In this document: one piece after another, positions 11,832-21,928 of the stretch
How the letters are laid out: every line of letters begins with the position of its first letter
Numbering within the stretch: the stretch's first letter is position 1
Source: Blastocladiella emersonii ATCC 22665
Taxonomy: Eukaryota > Blastocladiomycota > Blastocladiomycetes > Blastocladiales > Blastocladiaceae
Direction: 5' to 3'
Assembly: GCA_025594325.1 (NCBI GenBank)
Contig: JANHCV010000001.1
Location: forward strand, 4,030,001-4,094,000
DNA: 64,000 bases
Notes under the pieces: generated by a model
Databases searched by the model: none
What the model was told of the DNA's origin: nothing
What the model saw: only the letters and a program-made list of their open reading frames with translations
Translations under genes and position numbers: made by a program

Positions 11832-14608
11832 ATGAACCATGCAGCGAATGGACTGGCAGCAACAGCGGCAACAAACTCTTCCGCGGCCTCGGCCGTGATC
11901 CCGGCAGGGCGGGACTACGGCTTCCCGTTCCCGCCGTACTCGATCCAGGTCGGCCTCATGGACACGCTGTACCGCGTCCTCGACCAGCGCGGCGTCGGCC
12001 TTCTCGAGAGCCCGACGGGCACGGGCAAGTCGCTCTCGCTCATCTGTGGCAGCTTCACCTGGCTTCGCGACAACTTGGACAATTCGGACGTCTTGGTCAA
12101 CGTCAACGAGACAATCTTGCTTGGCTCGGAACCTGCAGCAGTGGCACATGTAGCGACAGAGAGCACGTCTTTGTCAAACGAGCCGGCTTGGATCCGCGAG
12201 CGCGCCGCGAAACTGGTCCGCGACCGCAAGCTGGAGCAGGTCCGGCAGTACCGCGCCGCGGTCCAGGCTCGGATCAACAAGGTGAGGGCCTCGTCGCGTG
12301 CGTCACGTCACAATGACGGTAGCGAGGACGGCGCGGCACCGAAACGTCGAAGGGGTGCCGCCGCCAAGAAACCGAGCGCGAGCGACGTTGACGACGACGA
12401 ACTCGTCATCGACTACGACTCGGACACGGACACGTCCACTACAGCGACAGCCACCATCGACGGGCTCCAGCTCACGGGCAAGGCGGCCGAACTCACCGCC
12501 GCGCTCGCCAAAATGCGCGGCGCGGACGAGGCCGAGGACCCAGACGCCGATATGAAGCCGCCCGACCTCCGCATGCCGCAAATTCTCTACGTGTCGCGCA
12601 CCCACTCGCAGATCAGCCAGTTTGTGCGCGAGTTCCGCGGCACCAAACACGCGGCCGATTTCCCCGTCATCTCGCTCGCGTCGCGCAAGAACTTGTGTAT
12701 CAACGACACGGTGCTCAAGGCCTCGCGCGGGTCGGCGTCGCGCATCAACGACATGTGCCTTGACCTGCAGAAACAGGCGGCGGGGACGAAGGGTGACGCC
12801 AAGGCCAAGGCCAGCAAGGGCTGTCCGCACCTCGAAAAGGGCATGACGTCCGCGTTCCGCGACCACGCGCTGGCTGAGGTGCACGACATCGAGGACTTGG
12901 CTTCGCTCGGCCGCCGGCTCAACGCGTGTCCTTACTACGGCGCGCGAGCTGCAGTCGACGCCGCTTCACTCGTCGCGATGCCCTACACTGCTCTCATCTC
13001 GAGCGACACGCGGTCCTCTCTCGGCGTACGCGTCCGCGGCAACGTGGTCGTGGTGGACGAGGCGCACAACCTCGCCGACGCCATTAACCAGGCGCACTCG
13101 GCCGAGGTCGACGGTGCGCAGATTGAGCGCGGGTACAACCAGCTCGCGCGGTACCTTGCCAAGTACCGCAACCGGCTCAAGCCCGGCAACCGCGTGTATG
13201 TCCAGCAGCTCATGGCCGTGCTCGCGGCCGTGCACGGGTTCCTCAAGAAGCGCGCTGCGCCGCCGGCGGGCACGGCCAAGACCTCCGAGCTCATGCACGT
13301 CGACGCCTTCATTTTCGCGCTCGAGGTCGACCACATCAACCTGTTCAAGCTCGCCACCTTCTTACGCGACAGCCAGCTCCCGCGCAAGCTGCTCGGCTTC
13401 GTCGAAAAGTACGAGGCGCCGCCCGCCGGTACTGCGACGAGCGACACCATGGCGGCCGACACCATGTCGCGGCACATCTCGCCGCTGGCCGTGTTTGAGC
13501 GGCTGCTCACGAAGCTCATCGCGCCCGACGCGGACGGCCGCGTGCTCTACCTCGCTCCCGCGGGCTCTGGTCCGCCGACGCTCAAGTACCTCGCGCTCAA
13601 TCCGGCGGGCCACTTTGCCGACATTGTGCGCGACGCGCACGCGCTCGTCTTCGCTGGCGGTACCATGCAGCCCGTGTCCGACTTTACCGACTTTTTGATA
13701 CCGGACACGTTCGGGAAGCCGCTTGAAATGTACTCGTGCGGGCACGTCATCCCGCGCGAGAATCTCGCGGCGCTCGTCGTGCCGCGCAGTCCCGCCGGCC
13801 GTACGATCCGGTTCACGCTCGAGGGACGGAAGGATCCGCAGCTGGTACGCTCTACTTGGCCTCGCATTGCGACATGTGCGTGCTAACCGCGCCTTGCGTA
13901 GTTGCCGGACGTGTGCCAGACGATCTGCAACCTCGTCAACGTAGTGCCGCGCGGCATGGTCGTATTCCTGCCCTCGTTCCAGCTGCTCGACGACATGACC
14001 AAGGCGTTCCGCGAGGAGGGCTACGCGGCTCGAATCGAGCGCAAGAAACGCGTACGGTTCATTTCCGCGCTCACCGCGATCCGATCTCACCCTCGAGCAT
14101 CACGTAGATCTTCACCGAGCCGCGCGAGGCCGTCGACCTCGAACGCGTCCTGCGCGAGTACGCGCAGCACATCGACGAGTCGCCGACGAGCGGCGCGCTG
14201 CTCCTGTCCGTGGTCGGCGGCAAAATGTCCGAGGGCATCAACTTCAGCGGCCCACTCGCGCGGTGCGTGGTCATGGTCGGCATCCCGTACCCGAACCTCG
14301 GCTCGGCCGAGCTGGAGGAGAAGCTCAAGTACATTGACGGGCTGCGGGCTGGTGCGTCCAAGGAGTTCTACGAAAACCTCGCGATGCGCGCCGTCAACCA
14401 GTCGATTGGCCGCGCGATTCGCAACCGCATGGACTACGCGGCAGTGGTCCTTGTCGACGTCCGGTACGAGGGCGCGGCGGTGCGCCGCAAGCTGCCCGCG
14501 TGGATCGCCGAGACCATGGCGCCGCCTGACCCGGGGCGGCCGTTTAGCCACGCGGTGCAGACGATTGCGCGGTTCTTCAAGATCCCACGAGATGGTGAGC
14601 AAAACTGA
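11832..14608 (+). CDS. DDX11: DDX11/Chl1-type Fe-S superfamily 2 DNA helicase
   Basis: Exons are 11832-13844, 13902-14051 and 14108-14608, giving 887 residues, close to yeast Chl1 (861). These XPD-like 5'-3' helicases act in sister-chromatid cohesion and replication-fork repair. Visible motifs are FPFPPYSIQ (Q-motif region), Walker [11 protein letters not shown] near residue 60, the split-domain Asp/Glu-rich insert (180-240), ILYVSRTHSQISQFVRE (motif Ia), cysteines near 287, 308, 330 and 365 (NLCIND, DMCLDL, GCPHLEK, NACPYYGAR) that fit the Fe-S cluster, DEAH box VVVDEAHNLADAI near 407, and motifs V/VI GGKMSEGINFSG and QSIGRAIRNRMDYA. The family is clear; DDX11 rather than RTEL1/FANCJ fits the length and the MSEGINFS context. 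A 5' fragment (about residues 1-152) survives as a pseudogene at 53.87-54.32 kb, and a diverged tail fragment lies at 21.81-21.89 kb. Confidence 0.87.
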
Positions 14609-14760
14609 TGGATATTTGTCGAATGATTAAAGGTGGCAGTGTAACACGTCGTTTTGAGGCAAACGCCCTCGAGCGCAGCCGTCCGCCAGCGCGCGCGCCG
14701 CTTTAGGATCATGCGCGCGAGCTGAGCGTGTGAGGTATTCCTCGACGCGGGCTGAGCGTG
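14609..14760. other. DDX11 3' flank and left border of repeat copy 1
   Basis: No gene is seen. From about 14720 the sequence holds an imperfect tandem doubling of a ~30-bp motif (GCTGAGCGTG...TTCCTC). The second unit runs into the repeat body shared with copies 2 and 3. In copies 2 and 3 the motif occurs once, with a 4-base insertion. Confidence 0.5.
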
Positions 14761-17049
14761 CAAGGTGTTCCTCTACGACTAGAGTTCGAGCTCGAAAGGT
14801 TGCGGGCAGTGAACGGCGGCGGGAGCACCAGGGCGAGTGCGGAAAGTGGCTCGCTCGGCTTGGGGTCACGCCGACGTGAACGACGCGACCCTGCTGCAGG
14901 CGCACGTGACCCCGGCTTAGCCGCTTGAATTTGAGATGCACCCGAATATTTTTTTTCTGAGCATTGGATCGTCATCAGGGACCCTCAGGGACCCCGGAAA
15001 TGTAAAAATCGCCGAGTCGGCATGTCGGGGTGTCGAGAAGTCGTCCGACCGTGCAAAGTTGAAAAAAACTTTCGGGTTTGGTCGTTTGGACGAACTCGGC
15101 CCGAAACGGCACTTGGGACTTGGCTTCTTGAATTGGACTATCCCTTCGATCGGGCTGATTTTGCGCACATGTACTCAGTATGTGCTAGGAGCATTATTCG
15201 CGGTGGTCTGAGAATTTCTGAGATTTATATGCACTGGGTAGACCGGTGCTCAAAGTTAAATACGCGTAAGAATTCGGCATGGTGTGGGCCACGCCGCTTT
15301 TGGGCTTCACTTCCCGGAACGCCTCACCCCACCTACATCGCACCACCACCCACACCACCACCATGACTATGCCTTGAACAGCGCAACGCTGACTAGCTAC
15401 AGATACCATTCCCCGTAATATACAGCGTTCGGTCTTCTGCCGGCCATCAGCAGTCAGTTGCTCGCCATGAGCGAACGAGCGAGCGTTGCTGGACGCCTCG
15501 TGCAACCCGTCCCGTTGATCTCGGGCCTGATGTGCAACACGCAGGCGCTGGAGCTCCGGTAAAGGACGGAACACGCGCGAACAGTGATCAGGGTCGGGAT
15601 GAACGGGCCGTCTCGCACTTGGCACGTGCGCGAAAGAAACGCGTCGACCCGCAACACGTCGTGCTCCGAGTCCGCCCGCCCGCCCGTGCCCGCACACACT
15701 CGCGCCCGATCCGATATCGCAGGTCGGCCCCATCGCGCGACGCGCGCGTCGCCCGGGCGCGTTGCTGCGCCACCATGGCCATGATCGCACGTCGTGTTCG
15801 CGCGCGCGTTGCAGAACAGTGCTTGCGCGGGCAAAAATCTCCCACGCGTTTGGGCGATCCGCTCGCAGCACAGTCACAGCGTGCGCACGCAACCCCGGGA
15901 GTCCCCGACGGGGTCCAAAGAAAGCGACGCGGCAACTGACCGACCTGGGGCCGGGCCAACGCGTGAGTCGACCACCGTGGCGAGGCTATGGCCGTCGTCG
16001 CCCGCCACACCGCACCAAGGTCGGAATCGACGACAAGGCATGATTGAGAGAGATGGGTTGCGGTCCGTTCTGCGCAACCTTTCGCCCTCGGGACTCGGGA
16101 CAACGATATACATGGACCAATGTGATTTTGTGATCATGGACTTGGAGCAATGGATTCGCGTGATTGAGTGAGCGAGGAGCGATTCCCGACAAGATCTGCG
16201 CCGTTAGTGCATGTGGGTAGCCCTCGAGGACGACGCGTGGCCGCTCGCGCCGACCTGACCTACCGCGACGGCGCTGATCCTCGGCTCTCGGCCACGACCA
16301 CGACGCGTGCTCACTTGGTGCAACCTCGCGCCCTGGCGCGTCGGCGTGGCGGGCCGGCCTGATCAGCGGGCGTACGTCTTCCCTCGGGTTTCCGCGGCGA
16401 TCCGACGCACCGGCCCGAGAAGCGGCCGGATCGCCAACCAGCACGACCGTTTCCTCCTTCACACGGCGCGGTCCGGAGTTGGTCGCGGTGAGTGAAAACA
16501 CCGCGGCGACGATGCGATCCACGGCCGGCCGGTCCACCACGACCATGGCCATGGCCGCGGCCACGGTGATCGGCCTCGACGCGTTGCGGCGCTCACACGG
16601 CGGCGCCCGGCCCGTCCGTTGTTCGCCATCTCGCGCGCACTCTGTGATCCGCGTGCACGTGCAGGCTGTCCCCCGAGGTCATGTGCTTCGCTGCACGACG
16701 GATTAATCGCAGCAAAACATCACGATCACGGTCGCAGGGGGGAAGGGAGACACTGTTTCCCGCCGCTTGCGGCTTGAACTGTATCCCAAACCGCTCGCCC
16801 ACCATTTTTTTCACGACAACAAGGCAACTGACAGGAACATGTACCACGGGGCTGCTGGCCACTCGGCCGGCCGGGGTGCGCTGGGTGCAGGCCGGCCGGC
16901 TGTCCCCTCCCGCCCGCCCGCTCGCTCGCTGCCCCCGCGGACCCTCCGCGGCTCCTTCTCCTCGGCCGCCCCGACACCCCCAAACTGCTCCCTGTTCGAG
17001 CATAAGGATCGGATCATACTACGTATCAACAAACGCATCACCTGTCAAC
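14761..17049 (+). other. 2.3-kb leader of the repeat, no recognisable gene
   Basis: Several 60-290-residue open frames exist on both strands, but they are Arg/Ala/Pro-rich, lack recognisable motifs and overlap one another as expected for GC-rich DNA. About 14935-15280 is clearly more AT-rich than its surroundings, with poly-T/poly-A runs and the doubled motif AGGGACCCTC/AGGGACCCCG. The last 150 bp before the RP start codon are pyrimidine-rich, as in a 5' UTR. Identical sequence precedes RP in all three copies. Confidence 0.5.
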
Positions 17050-20000
17050 ATGTGGAGCTCGATCTCCGCAGTGTGGACCGGTGTCAAGTCGCTCCTCGGC
17101 TTCTCGCTCCGCCCCGTCGCGGTCGAGGAGGCCGCCGCCGCCGAGACTTCGGTCGAGGCCGTGGCCGTGGCCGTCGCCGAGGAGCAGCAGCAGCAGACGT
17201 ACGTTTCTCGCTTCTCGACGCCGACCCGCCCGCCCGATCCGATCCGATCACGTATAGACACGCCTTGCCCTGCTCCACCCCCACCTCTACTCTGCTCGTC
17301 CGCCCGATCATGGTGCACGGCCGCGCCGCGCTACGGCGCCCCTCCGTGCCGTCGCGCCGCCGAAGCACGGGCGGAATGCGGCGGCCGGCGGCCGGCGGCC
17401 GGCACCGCCCGATCGATATTCGGGCGGGCGCGAGCCATTGTTCGCGGCGCGCCACCCGCGCGGTGCGGCGCGACGCGTCCGCTGTGATCGCGTCGGTTAT
17501 TATTCATTATCACCTCGCCGTGTCCGCCCTCCCCTCTCCGATCCCACCGCTCCTCCGCATGAATCGCATGGCGACTGACACTTGCCGCAACGCCGACGTC
17601 ATCCAGGGCTGCTGCCGAGTGCGCCGTTGAGGGCGCGTGCGGCGACCGCGAGGTCGCCGCGGTCGAGGGTGTCGCCGCCGGCGCCGAGGTTGCGCGCGGC
17701 GAGACCATCATCTCGGTCGAGGCCATCATGCACGGAAAGGGGCCCGTGCAGGCCGCGAGTACCGAGAGCGCCACCGAGGGCGCGTGTGGCGGTGAGTCGA
17801 TTGCCGCCGTCGCGGACGTGGTCAAGGAGACGATCCCCGCCAAGGTCGTCGTCCTCGCCAAGCCCGTCGGCTCCGAGCTCCTCGTCGAGAGCTCGGCCGA
17901 CGAGTCCGAGATCCAGGGCGCCACCGAGGGCGCGAGTGCTGCAGCGGCCGTCGTTGAGGCGGGCGAGGTCGCGTGCATCAACGTGGCCGTCGCCGAGGCG
18001 GACGAGGTCGCGTGCAGCAGCGTGGCCGCCGCCGAGTCCATTGCGGAGGGCTCGGCCGGCGTGCCCGTGGTCGAGCGCGCCGTTGAGGGCGCGCGTGTCG
18101 ACGCCGCGGTCGCCGCCAAGGTCGTCGGCAAGAAGTCGTGCGTCACGGCGGCCGTCACCACCGAGGGCATGAGCGACGACGACCGCAAGGTCGGCGCCAT
18201 CATCGTCAAGGCCCCGGCCGGCGAGACCGGCACCGAGGCCGCCATCGTGGGCTCGGGCGACACGGTCGTCGTTGCCGAGGCCGTGTGCAAGGAGGTCGAC
18301 GCCGCCAAGGTCTCCCTCGCCGAGCCTGTCGATCGCGAGGCCGCCGCCACGGGCTGCTCGATCGACGACGGGTCCGCGTACCAGCGCACCAAGGGCGCGT
18401 GCGACGCCGACGGCGACACGGTCATCTCCATGGTCGCCGCGGCCGAGGAGAAGGAGGAGCTGCAGACCACGACCCGCACCACCACGACCCGCGTCACCGC
18501 GTGCCCGGTCAGCAGCAGCAGCAGCAGCAAGGCCGACGGCGAGATCCTCGCCAAGACGTCGGTCAACAAGGCCGCCGCTGAGGCCGCCGCTGAGGCCGCC
18601 GCTGAGGCCGCCGCTGAGGCCGCCGCTGAGGCCGCCGCTGAGGCCGCCGCTGAGGCCGCCATCAAGGAGTCGTCGTGCGGCGCGAGCACGGCTGCGTTCA
18701 CCGAGTGCGACGCCAACAACTACACGTACGGTACGGCCTCGTACGCCGCGACCACCGGCGTCATCAAGGGCACGAGCGGCAACGACAAGATCGTCAAGGT
18801 GCTGCCCGACGAGACCGTTGCGGGCGGGTGCACGACCGCACGCTCGGGCACCGAGCTCGTCATCACCAAGGGCGCGAGCGCCGCTGCCGCGGCTGCCGGC
18901 GAGAGCGAGCCGGTCGTCCTCGTCAAGTCCATCATCGTGCCCGCCGCGCACATGGCGCCGCACGCCGTCATGGAGCCGACGGCTGCCGAGAACACGATCA
19001 AGGAGAACCAAGACCAGCAGGAGCAGGCCGAGAAGGCCACCACCACCACCTTCTGCACCGTCGCCGACGCCGCCGCTCGCGACTCGGGTATCCTCGCTCC
19101 GACACCCGCCAGCTCGATGACGGTCGAGCGCGCCACCTGCACGGCGCAGCAGCAGCAGCAGCCGGGCGGGTCCTCGAGGCCGTTTGCGGGACCGTCGCGA
19201 CGACCGCGGGTCCCGCGACCGATTCCGTCGCCGAGCAGCTCGAGCTGTTCCCGAACGACGCCATGGAGCGCATCATCGACGCTGGTGTCGCCGCCCGTAC
19301 CGGCCCATCCAGTGGCGGCATCGCCAATGCCGGCGTCGACATGGTCCAGCTCGTCGTGCCGACGCGCCAGGTGATCCACGAGCCCAAGGAACGCGGGTCC
19401 ACCACAGCCGCCACCGACGCCGCCGCGGCCGTGGAGCTCCTGCGACGGTCTACGGACCAGCGCGAGGCCGCGAGGTACGCTTTCGAGCTATCGTGTCCCG
19501 ATGCGCGATCTCCCAACACTAACGCTGGCGCGATTCGTAGAAGTCTCGAGGCCGCCAACAACATTGCCGTCGCGACCGCCTCGGCCATGGTCGCCGCGCC
19601 GTCGCCGGCCTCCAGCGACTCGGCGCCCAGCAGCGTGCACGGCAAGCTGATCGACACGAGCGCGGCTCCCGCCGCCGCCGCCGTCAAGTTCGAGCGCACC
19701 GAGATGAGCGGCCAACCCGTCGCTTCCGCCAAAAGGCACGTATCCCTCTCTCTCTCTCGGCGGTTTGCTCCAACGGCAGTCACGCTAACCAAACCTCGAA
19801 CCCTGTGTGTAGTAGCGTCAAGCGCGTCGAGGCGGCGCAGGCCGAGTCGGACATCGGCACGCACGGCGGCGGCCACGTCGTCGGCAAGGTCGGCAAGCTC
19901 GAGCACGTCGCCGCGTCTAGCGGTGCCGCGCAGCCGCACTGCGAGATCAAGGCGCAGGGCGCCAAGCCGGCGGGCATCACGCGCCACCAGCCCGACGACG

Positions 20001-21439
20001 GCGCCGTGGCCGCCGCCGCCCCTACGCCGGGCGCAGGCGCTGCGGGTGTAGGGCGGTCGCTGGCCGCCGACCCGTCGACGTCGTCGTCGTCGTCGCAGCC
20101 TGGTCTCGGCGGCAAGCACGGCCGCAAGGAGAAGAAGAAGAAGCGGTGGCCGAAAATGCCGTGGTCGAAGAGCCGCAGCGGCGCGTCTCGGGTCCACGAC
20201 GACTCGACCACCGCCCGTCGCGCCTCGGCGTCGCCCTCGCCGACCTCCTCTACCTCATCCTCCTCGGCCGCGACTGGTCTCGCGGCGCGTGCGCGTCGCG
20301 CTGCGGCCAAGGTCCTCGTCGGCATCACGCACCTTTCGCGCACCTCGCGCTCTTCTCGCAGCCACGGCAACGGACCGACCGGCACCGAGGAGGACCACGC
20401 TCGTTCGTCTGGCCCGTGCCTCGAGAGCGACGCGCCTGCGCCTGCGCCTGCGCCTGCGCCTGCGCCTGCGCCTGCGCCTGCGCCTGAGCTGCCGCAGCTC
20501 CTCGCGGACCTCGTCAACGGCAGCGACAAGGGTACCATCACCCTCACGTCGGTCCTCGACCTCATGGACGAGCTCGGCGATCATCTGGCTCACGCAGCCA
20601 CCACGCTTCCTGCTCGGGTCGGCTTCGCGCCGCTGGGCATCAAGGCGCAGCAGGAGATCCAGGGCGGCGGCATCGGGCCCGGCCGCGCCGTCCAGCACCG
20701 CGATCCGGGGTGGTACATTGAGCTTCTGCGGTTCCTCGCCAAGTACATCCCGAACACGCTCGTCGACCTGCTCGGCGTCTCCATTCGCGGCCTCTCGGCG
20801 CCCCTCATGACCGAGGCCCACGCGATCGCCCTCGGCAACGTCATGGAGAAGCACCGCGAGGCGATGGAACTTCACGCCCGTGCCCTCAGCGACGAGCTGT
20901 GCCGCCCCGACGTGCCCGAGGCGCAAGTCCCGGCCCACTTCCCGCTCGACAGCACCAACGCTCGGCTGCGCATGCCGGCGCACATCGAGGCGCTCGACGA
21001 CGAGCTCGACTGCGCGCTCCGGAAGTGCATGTCGCCGCAGACCATCGACGATCTCGGCGACTACATGTGGTACATGCACCAACTCGCGGTGTACCTGGCC
21101 ACGTACGTGCCGGGCCTCGACTCGCGCACTCCTGGGGGTATTTCGCGTGCTCTCAGGGTCGTGGCCGCGATCTCGGCCCTGCAGATGACTCGGGTCGATC
21201 CGTTCGCTGCAGTCAAGATGGACGGCGGCATCGTGGATTGCCATCTTCTCCCCGAGAGCGCCCAGTCCTGTCTTTTGTTCGCGCTGGTCCTCCTGGGCCA
21301 CTGCGAGCGCACCATGGCCGTGCCGAACCGCGATCCCGCGGCGGCCACGGATTTCTTCTCTTTTGCCAACATGATTCCCGCCATGGGCGGCGGTGCGGCC
21401 GTGCTTGGACCCTCTGCGACGTGCCCGTTCGATTGGTGA
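17050..21439 (+). CDS. Repeat protein RP, copy 1 (unknown function, ~1,260 aa)
   Basis: I do not recognise this family. Exons: 17050-17198, 17607 to 19059 or 19087, 19113 or 19150 to 19474, 19541-19735, 19813-21439. A short intron near 19.1 kb is needed because the coherent frame changes there. The last intron uses a GC-AG boundary. Residues 1-20 (MWSSISAVWTGVKSLLGF) form an amphipathic/hydrophobic start. About 400 residues rich in Ala/Val/Glu/Thr and scattered Cys follow, including an (AAAE)7 run. The middle is Ser/Thr/Ala-rich (ERIIDAGVAARTG, LEAANNIAVATASAM), with a Lys/Arg cluster (KEKKKKRWPKMPWSK) that could be a nuclear signal, then an (AP)9 run. The last ~310 residues look like a folded helical domain (DPGWYIELLRFLAKYIPNTL, YMWYMHQLAVYLATYVPGLD). 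Consistent exon phases and intact frames in three copies argue that it is a real gene. Confidence 0.68.
17199..17606 (+). other. Long first intron of RP (408 nt)
   Basis: Donor GTACGT and acceptor CCAG join codon-consistently (AC|G, Thr). At 408 nt it is several times longer than almost every other intron here. It contains a triple GGCCGGCG run near 17380-17402 and an AT-rich stretch (ATTATTCATTATC) near 17500. It could hold an alternative exon or regulatory element; I see no proof. Confidence 0.6.
18571..18654 (+). repeat. 12-bp coding minisatellite, 7 units (Ala-Ala-Ala-Glu)
   Basis: Seven exact tandem units of GCCGCCGCTGAG lie within RP exon 2. Copy 2 has seven units (50184-50267) and copy 3 has four (58609-58656). 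The unit is a multiple of three, so length change keeps the frame. Confidence 0.95.
19736..19812 (+). other. GC-AG intron in RP
   Basis: The boundary AAAAG|GCACGT...TGTAG|T is the only junction I found that joins the flanking frames (phase 2, AG|T giving Ser). A GT four bases downstream gives the wrong phase. The donor is the local GTACGT consensus with C at position 2. It is conserved in all three copies (copy 2 51349-51425, copy 3 57527-57451). Confidence 0.7.
20432..20485 (+). repeat. 6-bp coding minisatellite, 9 units (Ala-Pro)
   Basis: Nine tandem GCGCCT units lie within RP exon 5. The array has 11 units in copy 2 (52045-52110) and 13 in copy 3 (56754-56831), a step of two units between copies. 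Confidence 0.95.
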
Positions 21440-21810
21440 TGGATGGGCCTCGGCTGCTGCTCATGGCAGTCTCAGCTCGCGCGCGCGCGCTACTCTTTCT
21501 GCAGCATCGGCTCGTGGCGGCGAGCCGCCGCCGTTGTCAGCGGCTGCGCGCGCGCAGTTCTTTGTGTGTGTGTGTTTAGTTCTTGTCATTGTCAATAGCA
21601 TGTTCAGTACGATCAAAGCCTCTCGTCAATGATTCAGATCCGGCGTTTGCCTCGTGCATCGATGTGCATCAATGACGGAAGCTGAAGAGCAACTGAGAGA
21701 AGGACGGCCGCCGGCCATGGACGCGTCCGAGCCCCTCGGCCGCCGGCCGCGGACGTGCTGCGATAGCATGTGACGAATGTACGTACCATCGCGCGTTCCT
21801 TATGTAGGCC
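21440..21810. other. RP 3' flank and right border of repeat copy 1
   Basis: This stretch holds GC dinucleotide runs near 21479, a TG run near 21565 that may belong to the RP 3' UTR, and the repeat end at 21703. From 21704 the sequence differs from copy 2 but stays identical to copy 3. No gene is seen. Confidence 0.6.
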
Positions 21811-21885
21811 TGTTGGCCGTTCGGCCACGCGGGAGACGATTGCGCGGTTCGTCAGGATCCCGCGAGCTGGTGAGCAAAACTGGTA
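21811..21885 (+). pseudogene. Diverged DDX11 3'-end fragment
   Basis: The sequence encodes ETIARFVRIPRAGEQN, which parallels the last residues of DDX11 (QTIARFFKIPRDGEQN, ending at 14608). The similarity includes flanking bases and stops just after the position of the DDX11 stop codon, which is lost here. Repeat copy 1 is therefore bracketed by the live DDX11 tail and this diverged copy. The same fragment recurs next to copy 3 (55354-55428). Confidence 0.7.
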
Positions 21886-21928
21886 CATTTTGATGATGGA
21901 GCAAACCGTGCGGGGCGAGAAAGTGGGA

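Larger units (their letters stand above)
14761..21703 (+). repeat. Long repeat, copy 1 (6,943 bp)
   Basis: This block recurs as copy 2 (46374-53328, same strand) and copy 3 (55536-62466, opposite strand). Positions convert by +31613 to copy 2 before the Pro-Ala minisatellite and +31625 after it. Comparing all reading frames, the copies appear identical apart from two minisatellites and three single bases (19089, 19275, 20920). Identity with copy 3 continues past the right end to 22122. I found no terminal inverted repeats, transposase or reverse transcriptase. Confidence 0.92.

Noticed and set aside
15194-16564. Open frames of 190-230 codons on the minus strand in the repeat leader
   Set aside because: They are Arg/Ala/Pro-rich, without motifs, and overlap similar frames on the other strand. 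Conservation among near-identical copies is not evidence of coding.
20432-20485. CRISPR-like array
   Set aside because: The units are contiguous 6-bp repeats with no spacers and lie in a coding frame; this is a minisatellite.
14761-21703. A classical DNA transposon or retroelement
   Set aside because: I found no terminal inverted repeats, no target-site duplication, no transposase DDE pattern and no reverse transcriptase or integrase motifs in any frame.
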